Notes under the pieces: generated by a model | The model's input: only the letters and a program-made list of their open reading frames with translations | Database searches by the model: none | Told to the model about the DNA's origin: nothing | Shown here: positions 55,328 to 63,188 of the stretch, piece by piece | How the letters are laid out: each line of letters begins with the position of its first letter | Numbering within the stretch: the first letter of the stretch is position 1 | Translations under genes and position numbers: made by a program | Assembly: GCA_012267415.1 (NCBI GenBank) | Contig: JAAXGN010000053.1 | Coordinates: 1-64,000 of the forward strand | Direction: 5' to 3' | DNA: 64,000 nt | DNA from: Candidatus Poribacteria bacterium | GTDB taxonomy: Bacteria; Poribacteria; WGA-4E; WGA-3G

Positions 55328-56287
55328 TTACCTTCTGATGACCTGACTTTCTTTGAGGTATTTATAGAGTTCACTATCGGTTGACAGAATCAGTTTCGTG
55401 CTTGCATTATTGGTTTTGCGGTATGTTTCCAGGGTTTGGAGAAAAGCGAAGAACTCAGGGTCTTTCCCGTGCGCTTCAGCGTAAATCTGAATAGCTTGTG
55501 CATCAGCAGCACCTCTAATCTGTTCAGCTTCTTTATATGCCTCTGATTGAATCCGTTCTAACTCTTTCTTTTTTTGCCCCATAATATCTGCAGCTTCACC
55601 CTCACCTTCGGATTTATACTTTTCAGATATGCGTTGTCTTTCAGAGATCATACGGGTAAAGACTTTCTCACGTACCTCTTCTACATAGTTAATCCGTTTA
55701 ATTTGAACATCCACGAGTTCAATTCCGAATCTGGGAAGAGCTGTTTGTGCTTTAGCAAGTATCTCTTGCGTTATCTTTTCTCTCCCCATGCTAATTTCTT
55801 CTAACTTTTCTGTGGATTGTCCTGCCTCTTCTTCAAGGGTTTCCGGTTTTCGTTCTAAGACCATGTTAGAGTTTCTTACAGCTTCAATTAACAATTGTGC
55901 TGTTACTAAATCACGCGCGGCGGAATCTATAATATCGTCGAGACGAGATTGTGCCAGCACTTCTGTACCGAGTGCTTGATAGAACTTGAGTGCATCTACA
56001 ATCCGCCATCGTGCTGTGGTATCAAGCCATATAAATCGTTTGTCTTTTGTTGGGATCTGATTTGGAGAACCGTCCCATTCAAGGATACGTTTCTCAAAAC
56101 TGTGCACCTGCTGAATAAAAGGGGTTTTGATCTTTAGACCCGCATCAACTATGGGTTCTCCAACGGGTCGTCCAAACTCAGTAATAACGACCTGTTCCCC
56201 CTCTTCAACAATATAAAACATACCCGAAGACGATACAATGATCAAGAGGATAACGACAATTATGGGTATCAGTATACTTAACTTCAT
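55328..56287 (-). CDS. hflC: HflC, regulator of membrane protease FtsH
   Basis: 319 residues: an N-terminal membrane anchor (about 5-26), an SPFH/band-7 domain (about 30-220, I-V-E-E-G-E-Q-V-V-I-T-E-F-G-R-P) and a C-terminal coiled coil with E-A-Y-K-E-A-E-Q-I-R-G-A-A-D-A-Q-A. H-G-K-D-P-E-F-F-A-F near the end is an HflC signature. With HflK it forms a large periplasmic cage that modulates FtsH. It follows hflK by 15 bp. Confidence 0.93.
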   Translation of the reverse strand: MKLSILIPIIVVILLIIVSSSGMFYIVEEGEQVVITEFGRPVGEPIVDAGLKIKTPFIQQVHSFEKRILEWDGSPNQIPTKDKRFIWLDTTARWRIVDALKFYQALGTEVLAQSRLDDIIDSAARDLVTAQLLIEAVRNSNMVLERKPETLEEEAGQSTEKLEEISMGREKITQEILAKAQTALPRFGIELVDVQIKRINYVEEVREKVFTRMISERQRISEKYKSEGEGEAADIMGQKKKELERIQSEAYKEAEQIRGAADAQAIQIYAEAHGKDPEFFAFLQTLETYRKTNNASTKLILSTDSELYKYLKESQVIRR

Positions 56288-56302
56288 CCTATTTCTCCTT
56301 AC

Positions 56303-57250
56303 TTATTCCTTCAACTGCAAAATCGGTATGGGTGTGTTGGTGTTAGAATCAATTACATAGATCTCTTTTATCTTCGGTAAGATCTCCTGCATTGTTTCAA
56401 GATAGAGTCTTTGCCGTGTTACCTCTTTTGCCTTTTGATATTCTGCGCGAATTGAATTGAACTTATCAGCATCCCCCTGTGCTTCATTGACACGTTTTAG
56501 TGCATATCCTTGTGCTTCAGAAATTTGCTGAGATGCTAACCCTTTAGATTTTGGGATGGATTGGTTGTAATCGCGCCATGCTTCGTTGATAAGTCTATCT
56601 TTTTCCTGCTTCGCTTCGTTCACTGCGTTGTAGGAAGGTTTCACCTTATCTGGTGGATTTACATCCTGTAGCGTGACCGTCGCAACATCCAACCCTGTTT
56701 CGTACAGATCAAGCAGTGTCTGTAGATGTTGTTCTACCTCAGTAGCAATTTCAATCCTGCCAACTGTGAGAACTTCCGTTACAGTACGGTCTCCGATAAC
56801 ACGACTCATGACAGCTTCCGATAGATCTCGTAATGCAAACTTTGGATTTCTAACTGAAAACAGGTACTTCTCTGGGTCTTTGATTTTGTACTGAACGACC
56901 CATTCAACATCAGCGATGCTCAGGTCTGCTGTGAGTAGCAGAGATTCAGTGCTAAAATCGCGGGGATCATACTCAGTGCGTATTCCAGCTTTCAAAGTTC
57001 GAAACCCAAATTCCTCTTTAAAGACTTTTCTAACCTGAACTTTGTGTGCCTTCTCAATGCCAAAAGGCAATTTAAAGTGAAGTCCAGGATCAGTTTTTCG
57101 GACAGACTTTCCGAATAGTAAGACAACAGCGATTTCGTCTGCCTCAACCGTATAGAAACTTGTTGATAGACTTATCAAGACGATAATGCCAAGTACAATT
57201 ATCAGAATGCGTTTCGGTGTAATAAGTCTTAAAAAATCTGTTAAATCCAC
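56303..57250 (-). CDS. hflK: HflK, regulator of membrane protease FtsH
   Basis: 315 residues with a membrane anchor (about 13-33) and an SPFH domain with T-V-E-A-D-E-I-A-V-V-L-L-F-G, D-P-G-L-H-F-K-L-P-F-G-I-E. A coiled coil follows, with N-E-A-R/K-like heptads and E-A-Q-G-Y-A, typical of HflK. It lacks the Gly-rich N-terminal extension of E. coli HflK. The order hflK-hflC matches the standard operon. Start at the ATG; no alternative needed. Confidence 0.92.
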   Translation of the reverse strand: MDLTDFLRLITPKRILIIVLGIIVLISLSTSFYTVEADEIAVVLLFGKSVRKTDPGLHFKLPFGIEKAHKVQVRKVFKEEFGFRTLKAGIRTEYDPRDFSTESLLLTADLSIADVEWVVQYKIKDPEKYLFSVRNPKFALRDLSEAVMSRVIGDRTVTEVLTVGRIEIATEVEQHLQTLLDLYETGLDVATVTLQDVNPPDKVKPSYNAVNEAKQEKDRLINEAWRDYNQSIPKSKGLASQQISEAQGYALKRVNEAQGDADKFNSIRAEYQKAKEVTRQRLYLETMQEILPKIKEIYVIDSNTNTPIPILQLKE

Positions 57251-57294
57251 ATTTTTCTCCTTTCATTTTCTATGCAATCTATATTCTATGCAAT

Positions 57295-58278
57295 TTATAT
57301 CTCATATTTCACTAATTTTCGTGCTGCATCTACAATCTGTTCTGTATCAGGAATAACGAATTTTTCCATCACGGGTGCGAATGGAACAGGGACGGGTGCA
57401 GCAGCCACGCGTTCAATGGGTGCATCAAGGTAATCAAACACCTCTCGGACAACAAGTGCAGCGATTTCAGCACCGAAACCTGCTCTACCGACTGCCTCAT
57501 GTGCAATCAGTAATCGGTTCGTTTTCTTGACTGACTCAAAAATGGTATCTTTGTCAAGTGGCATAAGCGTTCTTGGGTCAACAATTTCAGCGGAGATTCC
57601 TTCTTCTGAAAGTTCCTCAGCTGCTTCAAGTGCTTTTAAGACCATACGCGATGTTGCCAAAATCGTAATATCGTCCCCCTCTCTTTTTACTTCCGCTTCA
57701 CCCAAAGGAATTGTATATTCATCTTCGGGGATTTCGCCTTCTTCAGTATAGAGGAGTTTGTGTTCAATGAACATAATAGGGTTGTCGTTTCGGATCGCAG
57801 TTTTTAGCAGTCCTTTTGCATCATAGGGTGTGGACGGCATGACAACAAGTAGACCCGGAATATGCACGAACCATGCCTCAAGACTTTGTGCATGCTGTGC
57901 AGCGGATGAACGTCCAGCACCACCTTGCGTACGGATGACAAGTGGAACATCTAACTGTCCACCGACCATATAACGGATTTTTGCTACTTGGTTGACAATT
58001 TGATCCATTCCAACTGCAGTGAAGTCAATATACATCAGTTCTGCAACGGGACGCATGCCTGTAACTGCTGCACCCAGTGCAGTGCCAATTATCGCAGATT
58101 CAGAGATGGGAGTATTTCGGATACGTTCTTTTCCAAACTGCTTATATAGACCGTCCGTAACCTTGTATGCGCCGCCATACTCAGCGATGTCTTCCCCCAT
58201 AAGGAAGACGGTTTCGTCCCGTTCCATCTCTTCTATCAGTGCCTCTTTAAGAGCATCACGATAGGTTATTGTTTTCAT
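57295..58278 (-). CDS. pdhB: 2-oxoacid dehydrogenase E1 component, beta subunit
   Basis: 327 residues. The thiamine-diphosphate E1 beta subunit decarboxylates pyruvate or a branched-chain oxoacid together with the alpha subunit. Evidence: V-F-L-M-G-E-D-I-A-E-Y-G-G-A-Y-K-V-T, the E-S-A-I-I-G-T-A-L-G-A segment, M-D-Q-I-V-N-Q-V-A-K, R-T-Q-G-G-A-G and H-A-Q-S-L-E-A-W-F-x-H-I-P-G, as in PdhB. No alpha subunit or E2/E3 gene is next to it in this window. Pyruvate as substrate is inferred from similarity to PdhB. Confidence 0.92.
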   Translation of the reverse strand: MKTITYRDALKEALIEEMERDETVFLMGEDIAEYGGAYKVTDGLYKQFGKERIRNTPISESAIIGTALGAAVTGMRPVAELMYIDFTAVGMDQIVNQVAKIRYMVGGQLDVPLVIRTQGGAGRSSAAQHAQSLEAWFVHIPGLLVVMPSTPYDAKGLLKTAIRNDNPIMFIEHKLLYTEEGEIPEDEYTIPLGEAEVKREGDDITILATSRMVLKALEAAEELSEEGISAEIVDPRTLMPLDKDTIFESVKKTNRLLIAHEAVGRAGFGAEIAALVVREVFDYLDAPIERVAAAPVPVPFAPVMEKFVIPDTEQIVDAARKLVKYEI

Positions 58279-58338
58279 TTACATTTTATCCTTTCAATCA
58301 TTACTTCCCTTGTGAACTTTCTTTCAAATACACATTAC

Positions 58339-59931
58339 CTATACGGATGAGGGATGTGTTTGCAAAACAGGAATGACGTAGCTCCGTATGGTTATATCGT
58401 CAACAGTTTCTGTTTCTACAATAGGTTCTGGTTTCTCACGATGATCAAACACGATATAATAGCCTTGCTCTGTTCCCTCTAATTTCGCGTATGTTGCGAG
58501 TTGTTTTTTACCTGAAGCATAACGTGATTTACCTTCCCATATTTTTGTTTCTACGATATATTTTCTCTGATTGTGAATAAGGAGAAGGTCCATCCTACCT
58601 CGCCCTGTCTGTACCTCAAGATACATACTTCCACCTACATTTCGGATGAAGTGTTCAAGGTAGGCATAAAGCAGAAGTTGACCAACATATTCTTGCGGTT
58701 TGTCCGGAACTTGCAGAATACGAAAACCGACACGAGCAATAAAATCTCGAAAGTTATCAAGAACTGCTTCTATATCAATATCTCCAGTTGGTGTGAGGAA
58801 GTCCAAGCTACATTCATCTTTCTCTTCAGAGAAATATTCGTTCTCCAATCCATTCATAGTTGGTCTGAATGTTTGTAGAATACGGTATAGGTAAATTGGA
58901 TTAACAATTTCACACATGCCCTCAGAATCTTCTCGGATAACACCGTAGGTTGCTAATTCACTCATGATGTCATCATCAAGGTTGAACTTTACACCTTCTT
59001 CACCAGCCATAATTTTCAATAGTATACTTTCATAACGTGGATCTTTCCGCACATTCGTTGTAAGATGTTGAATGTTGATGTTCCGTTCACGAAGGAGCGT
59101 ACTATGTGCTTGTGTAAAGTGCGATAAAGCAATGTCTTCACTCGTTGGTATATCCATTTCCTCTGTGAGAATTTGTCCAAAACGGTTAACAAGCACAGGT
59201 TGTCCCGCAGTCTGTTTATGAATAGAACTAACCACTTCTGGTGTGATTTCTTGCCCAACATCGTCCGTATACTGTCTAAATAGTTCCCTTACCTGCTCTA
59301 ATGAAAAGTTCGGTAGATGAAACTCATCTTGGATATTGAAAGGTGATACAGAACGGTCGTAATTAAGTTGGCTAATACTTTTAACACCAACTATGCCGAC
59401 ACTATGTGGATTTTTGAGTTCATCAGCGAGATATATATATCGTAGCGAATACAGAAAATCGCTCAAAACATCTTGAGGAATCCCATCAAATTCGTCAATG
59501 AGCAGTATAATCCTTTTATCGTTGAGAAACTTAGCTAATTCATCAAAGAACAAACTCATTGAGAAATGATCGCTTAACGGTGTTTTCTCGAAAAACTGCG
59601 GCAATTCATCAACCAATTTCATTTTACTCTTTTTAATAGCGTATTCAACATTGCTATAGATCATCTGTTTGAGTCTCTCATAAAAGATAGGAGGCGTTCC
59701 ATTTCGCATCATTTGGAAGTCCAACTGAATCGGAAAATAGGTTAGATCTTCTGCTATTAGTCTATCCATTGCCATTCGAAAAAAGGTGGTCTTTCCTGTC
59801 TGACGCGGCGCAAAAAGAACGATGTACCGTCCCTCTCGGACGCGGTTATTGAAATCTGCGATCTCTTCACTGCGTGGGACGACATAGTGTTTGTCTGGAT
59901 AGACACGACCTTGCGTTCCAAAACGTCTCAT
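58339..59931 (-). CDS. AAA-like ATPase fused to a PD-(D/E)XK nuclease-like domain
   Basis: 530 residues. The N-terminal AAA-like ATPase has Walker A A41-P-R-Q-T-G-K-T48 and Walker B I-I-L-L-I-D-E-F-D near residue 140-148, then a winged-helix-like middle. The C-terminal part (about 430-500) has G-R-M-D-L-L-L followed by Y-I-V-E-T-K-I-W and Y-Y-I-V-F-D, the D...ExK pattern of PD-(D/E)XK nucleases. No signal peptide. Such archaeal/bacterial ATPase families are often defence- or mobile-element-linked, but no partner gene is seen. Confidence 0.82.
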   Translation of the reverse strand: MRRFGTQGRVYPDKHYVVPRSEEIADFNNRVREGRYIVLFAPRQTGKTTFFRMAMDRLIAEDLTYFPIQLDFQMMRNGTPPIFYERLKQMIYSNVEYAIKKSKMKLVDELPQFFEKTPLSDHFSMSLFFDELAKFLNDKRIILLIDEFDGIPQDVLSDFLYSLRYIYLADELKNPHSVGIVGVKSISQLNYDRSVSPFNIQDEFHLPNFSLEQVRELFRQYTDDVGQEITPEVVSSIHKQTAGQPVLVNRFGQILTEEMDIPTSEDIALSHFTQAHSTLLRERNINIQHLTTNVRKDPRYESILLKIMAGEEGVKFNLDDDIMSELATYGVIREDSEGMCEIVNPIYLYRILQTFRPTMNGLENEYFSEEKDECSLDFLTPTGDIDIEAVLDNFRDFIARVGFRILQVPDKPQEYVGQLLLYAYLEHFIRNVGGSMYLEVQTGRGRMDLLLIHNQRKYIVETKIWEGKSRYASGKKQLATYAKLEGTEQGYYIVFDHREKPEPIVETETVDDITIRSYVIPVLQTHPSSV

Positions 59932-59984
59932 TCTAAGTTCCTTATCATAAGAGACAATGACCTATATTTAAGTATATGAAAGAA

Positions 59985-61220
59985 CTAAGCAGTCAAGTAA
60001 GTGTTACCTTCAAAGACTACTTCTGGATTGTCTTTTCCTCGAATTAATGTTGCTATACTATCACTCATAAAGGTATTGTTATAAAAATGGATATTGTGTA
60101 TATTCTCACTCCTACAGTCAACTGCTGCAGGATTTCCATTAGTTGATTTAGATGTGCTGATTCTGTTCCGATAGATTGTAGTATTTCTGATTCCACCGCT
60201 TGCACCTGTTGACCAAAAGTGGATGCCACCGTAGCAGTTTTTACGTGCATCATTCTCACTAAGATTATAGCGGACTACATTGTTGTAAAATTCTTTTGCA
60301 CCTTCAAATTGTGCTAAAAGGTATCCCGCTCCATCGTTATCGTGTGAGTGATTATACTGCACAATGGAATTCTTGACACCCCCGTCCAAATCAAATCCAC
60401 CACCATCCTTGCTGCTGCCAGTCCGGTTGTGGTGTGATCTGTTGAACTGTATTAGAACGCGGTTTGAGTCCCATGTCCAGATTCCAACTGGACCTCCGTC
60501 TTCACAACTGTTTAATTTTCCATTTTCATAAGCTTCACAGTGTTCAATAGTTGCACCGTCTACCTGTGAGAGAACAATACCGTTTCCTGTATGCCTTTCT
60601 TGATTAGGTGTGCCAAAGTTCCTGTATACGCAACAATGTCCTACGTATATATTAACATGTGAATAACCTTCATCTAAAGGATTCCAATGACCGATGATAA
60701 TTATTCCAGTGTCTCCATTATCATACACATTAGCGTGCGTAATCTTCACACCATTGAATCCGCACAAACCCCCATCAATCGGTCTTGCGGTTATGCAAAT
60801 TCCAGCATCTCTAAAACCACTAACATCAACATTATCAATGCGGATGTTTGAGAGTTTTCTACCCTCTGGTAATGCATTAACGAAAGCAATTCCAGAGCAT
60901 GAATTCTGAGATGAACCAACGAACTTTAGGTTCTCTATCCGAATATTACCACAATTCTTTGCGTAGAAACCATCACCTATACCAGCATCAATAGTCGCAA
61001 CACCGTCTCCATACGAACCGAAGGTGATAGGATTCTCATCAGTGGACGATTTTGAATCATATCTTCTTAAACTACCTTTGAAGGTATGGTTGGCATGAAA
61101 CCACACCGAATCTCCCGGTTCCAATGGGTTTATATTTACTCTATCAATGCTTTTCCAAGAGTGTTTGTGTGATTGTCCAGAGTTGGCATCATCCCCGAAT
61201 TGACTGATATAATAATCCAT
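59985..61220 (-). CDS. Right-handed parallel beta-helix protein
   Basis: 411 residues. Repeated short coils with the pattern I-x-I-x-N-x-x-[IFV], together with N-R-S-H-H-N, N-H-S-H-D-N and Y-R-N-x-I, identify a right-handed beta-helix of the pectate-lyase/NosD type. Such proteins bind or cleave polysaccharide. No signal peptide is visible at M-D-Y-Y-I-S-Q-F-G-D-D, which opens like beta-helix proteins of the G-x-D-x-N-S-G class. Catalytic residues are not assignable, so enzymatic activity is unproven. It lies 37 bp from the aminotransferase gene. Confidence 0.8.
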   Translation of the reverse strand: MDYYISQFGDDANSGQSHKHSWKSIDRVNINPLEPGDSVWFHANHTFKGSLRRYDSKSSTDENPITFGSYGDGVATIDAGIGDGFYAKNCGNIRIENLKFVGSSQNSCSGIAFVNALPEGRKLSNIRIDNVDVSGFRDAGICITARPIDGGLCGFNGVKITHANVYDNGDTGIIIIGHWNPLDEGYSHVNIYVGHCCVYRNFGTPNQERHTGNGIVLSQVDGATIEHCEAYENGKLNSCEDGGPVGIWTWDSNRVLIQFNRSHHNRTGSSKDGGGFDLDGGVKNSIVQYNHSHDNDGAGYLLAQFEGAKEFYNNVVRYNLSENDARKNCYGGIHFWSTGASGGIRNTTIYRNRISTSKSTNGNPAAVDCRSENIHNIHFYNNTFMSDSIATLIRGKDNPEVVFEGNTYLTA

Positions 61221-61257
61221 TGTGCATCACACTCTTGGGTTGTTTATTATGAATGAA

Positions 61258-62607
61258 CTAAGCAATCAACCCGTCTATTCTCATCCACTCAATTGTCTGT
61301 TCAAAAGCGTGCACGGTTGCTTCAATATCCGCTTCGGTATGTGCTGCAGTTGTCATGCCCCCATTTGTAGCAAGATCAACACCGTTAAGCAACAGACCAC
61401 ATCGGAGATGCGTCAGCAAATTTTCATCGTTTCCACCTTTTAGTTTCTTGTAGTCCCAATTATGCGGGTTAAAATCTTCTGCTTGTATATCCTTCTCACC
61501 GTGTCCTATGAGGAGTCTGATTCCTGAAAATTCTCCGTAAATTGCCCAATCTAATCCATGTTTATCAATAACTCTGTTAAGGGATTCTCGGAGCATCTTA
61601 GCAATTCTGTTTACCTGCGTATTCGGTTTTCCTGTTTTGACGATTTTGAGCATTGCTATCCCCGCTGAAGCGGATAGCGGATTTGCATTGAAAGTACCGG
61701 GATGGTGCATTTTCATACCCTCCTCCTCTGCTTCCATTGAAATTAACTTCAATATCTCTTTTTTCCCAACGAGTGCCCCACCTGGAAGTCCTCCTGCGAC
61801 GATTTTTGCAAGTGTTGTTAAATCTGGCGTGACATTGTAGTGTGCTTGTGCGCCACCGGGTGCAACCCGAAACCCCGTAATAACTTCGTCAAATATGATG
61901 AGAACACCATGCTGTTCGGTAAGGTCGCGAAGTTGTTGCAAAAACACACCATCTGTCGGAACAGTTCCGAAGGATGCACCTGTCGGTTCAAGGATAACAC
62001 ATGCGATGTCTTTATCAGTTTTTAAGTATTTCTCCACAGCGTCAATATCATTAGGGGGACAGAGAAGCGTATTATCACGTGCCTCTTTCGGAATACCCGG
62101 TATAGACATATCAAATGGTGGATACGCGCCAAATATTAGACTGTCATGCCAGCCGTGAAAGTGTCCCGCGAACTTTAGCACCTTATTCTTTTCTGTGTAA
62201 GTGCGTGCAAGACGAATCGCCATTAACGTTGCTTCTGTCCCTGAACTGACGAACCTGACGCGTTCTGCACAAGGAACGAGTCTTGTAATCAGATTACCCC
62301 ATTCTAATTCCAATGGATGGCAAGCACCGTAGTGTGTTCCGCGATGCATCTGTGTTGTTACTGCTTCGACAATTTCAGGAGGGTTATGTCCTAATAGTAG
62401 TGCACCGTGCCCTGCCCAATAATCAATGAACTTTTTGTCTTCAAGTCCCCATTTGTATGCACCATCAGCATGTGTGATGTAGATGGGGAATGGCGACATA
62501 AAACGTCCGTCATGCGTCACACCATCGGGGAATAACTGATTTGCCTTCTGTGACAATTCGCTATCTTTTGCGAAGACTTTGTGATACCGCTCCAAGATTG
62601 TAGGCAT
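61258..62607 (-). CDS. Class III aminotransferase (glutamate-1-semialdehyde aminomutase-like)
   Basis: 449 residues, PLP fold type I. S-S-G-T-E-A binds the phosphate (121-126), F-D-E-V-I-T-G-F-R (239-247) holds the cofactor Asp, and K268 in L-A-K-I-V-A-G-G-L-P forms the Schiff base. H-F-H-G-W-H-D matches HemL-like members. It is longer than usual HemL and has no other heme gene beside it, so a broad aspartate-family aminotransferase is as likely. The neighbouring beta-helix gene gives no clue. Confidence 0.88.
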   Translation of the reverse strand: MPTILERYHKVFAKDSELSQKANQLFPDGVTHDGRFMSPFPIYITHADGAYKWGLEDKKFIDYWAGHGALLLGHNPPEIVEAVTTQMHRGTHYGACHPLELEWGNLITRLVPCAERVRFVSSGTEATLMAIRLARTYTEKNKVLKFAGHFHGWHDSLIFGAYPPFDMSIPGIPKEARDNTLLCPPNDIDAVEKYLKTDKDIACVILEPTGASFGTVPTDGVFLQQLRDLTEQHGVLIIFDEVITGFRVAPGGAQAHYNVTPDLTTLAKIVAGGLPGGALVGKKEILKLISMEAEEEGMKMHHPGTFNANPLSASAGIAMLKIVKTGKPNTQVNRIAKMLRESLNRVIDKHGLDWAIYGEFSGIRLLIGHGEKDIQAEDFNPHNWDYKKLKGGNDENLLTHLRCGLLLNGVDLATNGGMTTAAHTEADIEATVHAFEQTIEWMRIDGLIA

Positions 62608-62620
62608 TTTGTCCTCTTAG

Positions 62621-62689
62621 GTCTGTGTATAAGTCTATAACATGTCTGTGTATAAGTCTATAACATGTCTGTGTATAAGTCCATAACAT
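62621..62689 (+). repeat. Three tandem 23-bp repeats
   Basis: Three units of 23 bp, beginning GTCTGTGTATAAGTC, with a single T to C difference in the third. They lie 13 bp upstream of the aminotransferase start, inside its leader or promoter region. Array length may vary between strains. Confidence 0.85.
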
Positions 62690-62763
62690 GTGGTTGCTGA
62701 GTAACTCTATAATACACTAACAGGCGATTTCTGTCAATCAAAATGAAGATTAAGTAAATAGAG

Positions 62764-62898
62764 TATAGTGAATAATTAATAAGACATTTCACCCCATACA
62801 CCGATGACGAAGAACACCCAGCGTAGGGGCGAGGTGACCTCGCCCGTTGTGAAGCCAGTCAATGTTCTAATTGGCAATTAATTCTAAAGTACACTATA
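62764..62898 (-). mobile_element. MITE-like element, copy C
   Basis: 135 bp, inverted relative to copies A and B. Reading the minus strand it begins TATAGTGTACTTTAGAATT and ends TTCACTATA, with GGGCGAGG-TCA-CCTCGCCC in the middle. The left third is slightly longer than in the other copies. Confidence 0.75.
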
Positions 62899-63188
62899 AA
62901 TGTGTGATATACGGTCAGGGAGACCCCACCCCTATGATGATTTTTATGTTCAGGATGACCGAAATTTTCTAAAATAACTATCACAAATTATCACATGAGT
63001 AGTAAATAGGTAATACAGTTATTCTTGATATTTAACATAATATGTCATACAATTACTCATAACCTACACTCTGAACTTCTGAGTTCGCGTTTTTTGACAT
63101 AAATTGATAAACCCTTGTGTTGAAGTGCCAAATATTTATGCGCACACTCACTTATTTTTTTGCCCGATAAGGGCTTAGGAGGTATCTA
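62899..63188 (+). other. Leader and promoter region of the last lipoprotein
   Basis: AT-rich stretch upstream of the TTG at 63189. It holds the promoter described next and a small hairpin GCCC-GATAA-GGGC (63162-63174) just before the ribosome site AGGAGGT (63177-63183). No separate gene is seen. Confidence 0.5.
63025..63053 (+). promoter_or_regulatory. Candidate sigma70 promoter
   Basis: TTGATA at 63025-63030 and TACAAT at 63048-63053 with an exact 17-bp spacer. A transcript from here would have a leader of about 130 bases before the lipoprotein start. Confidence 0.5.

Noticed and set aside
61258-62607. Firm assignment as hemL
   Set aside because: The fold and lysine fit, but the length and lack of heme genes nearby leave other class III aminotransferases equally likely, so no symbol is given.
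62621-62689. Possible CRISPR array
   Set aside because: The 23-bp units follow each other without spacers and no cas gene is near.
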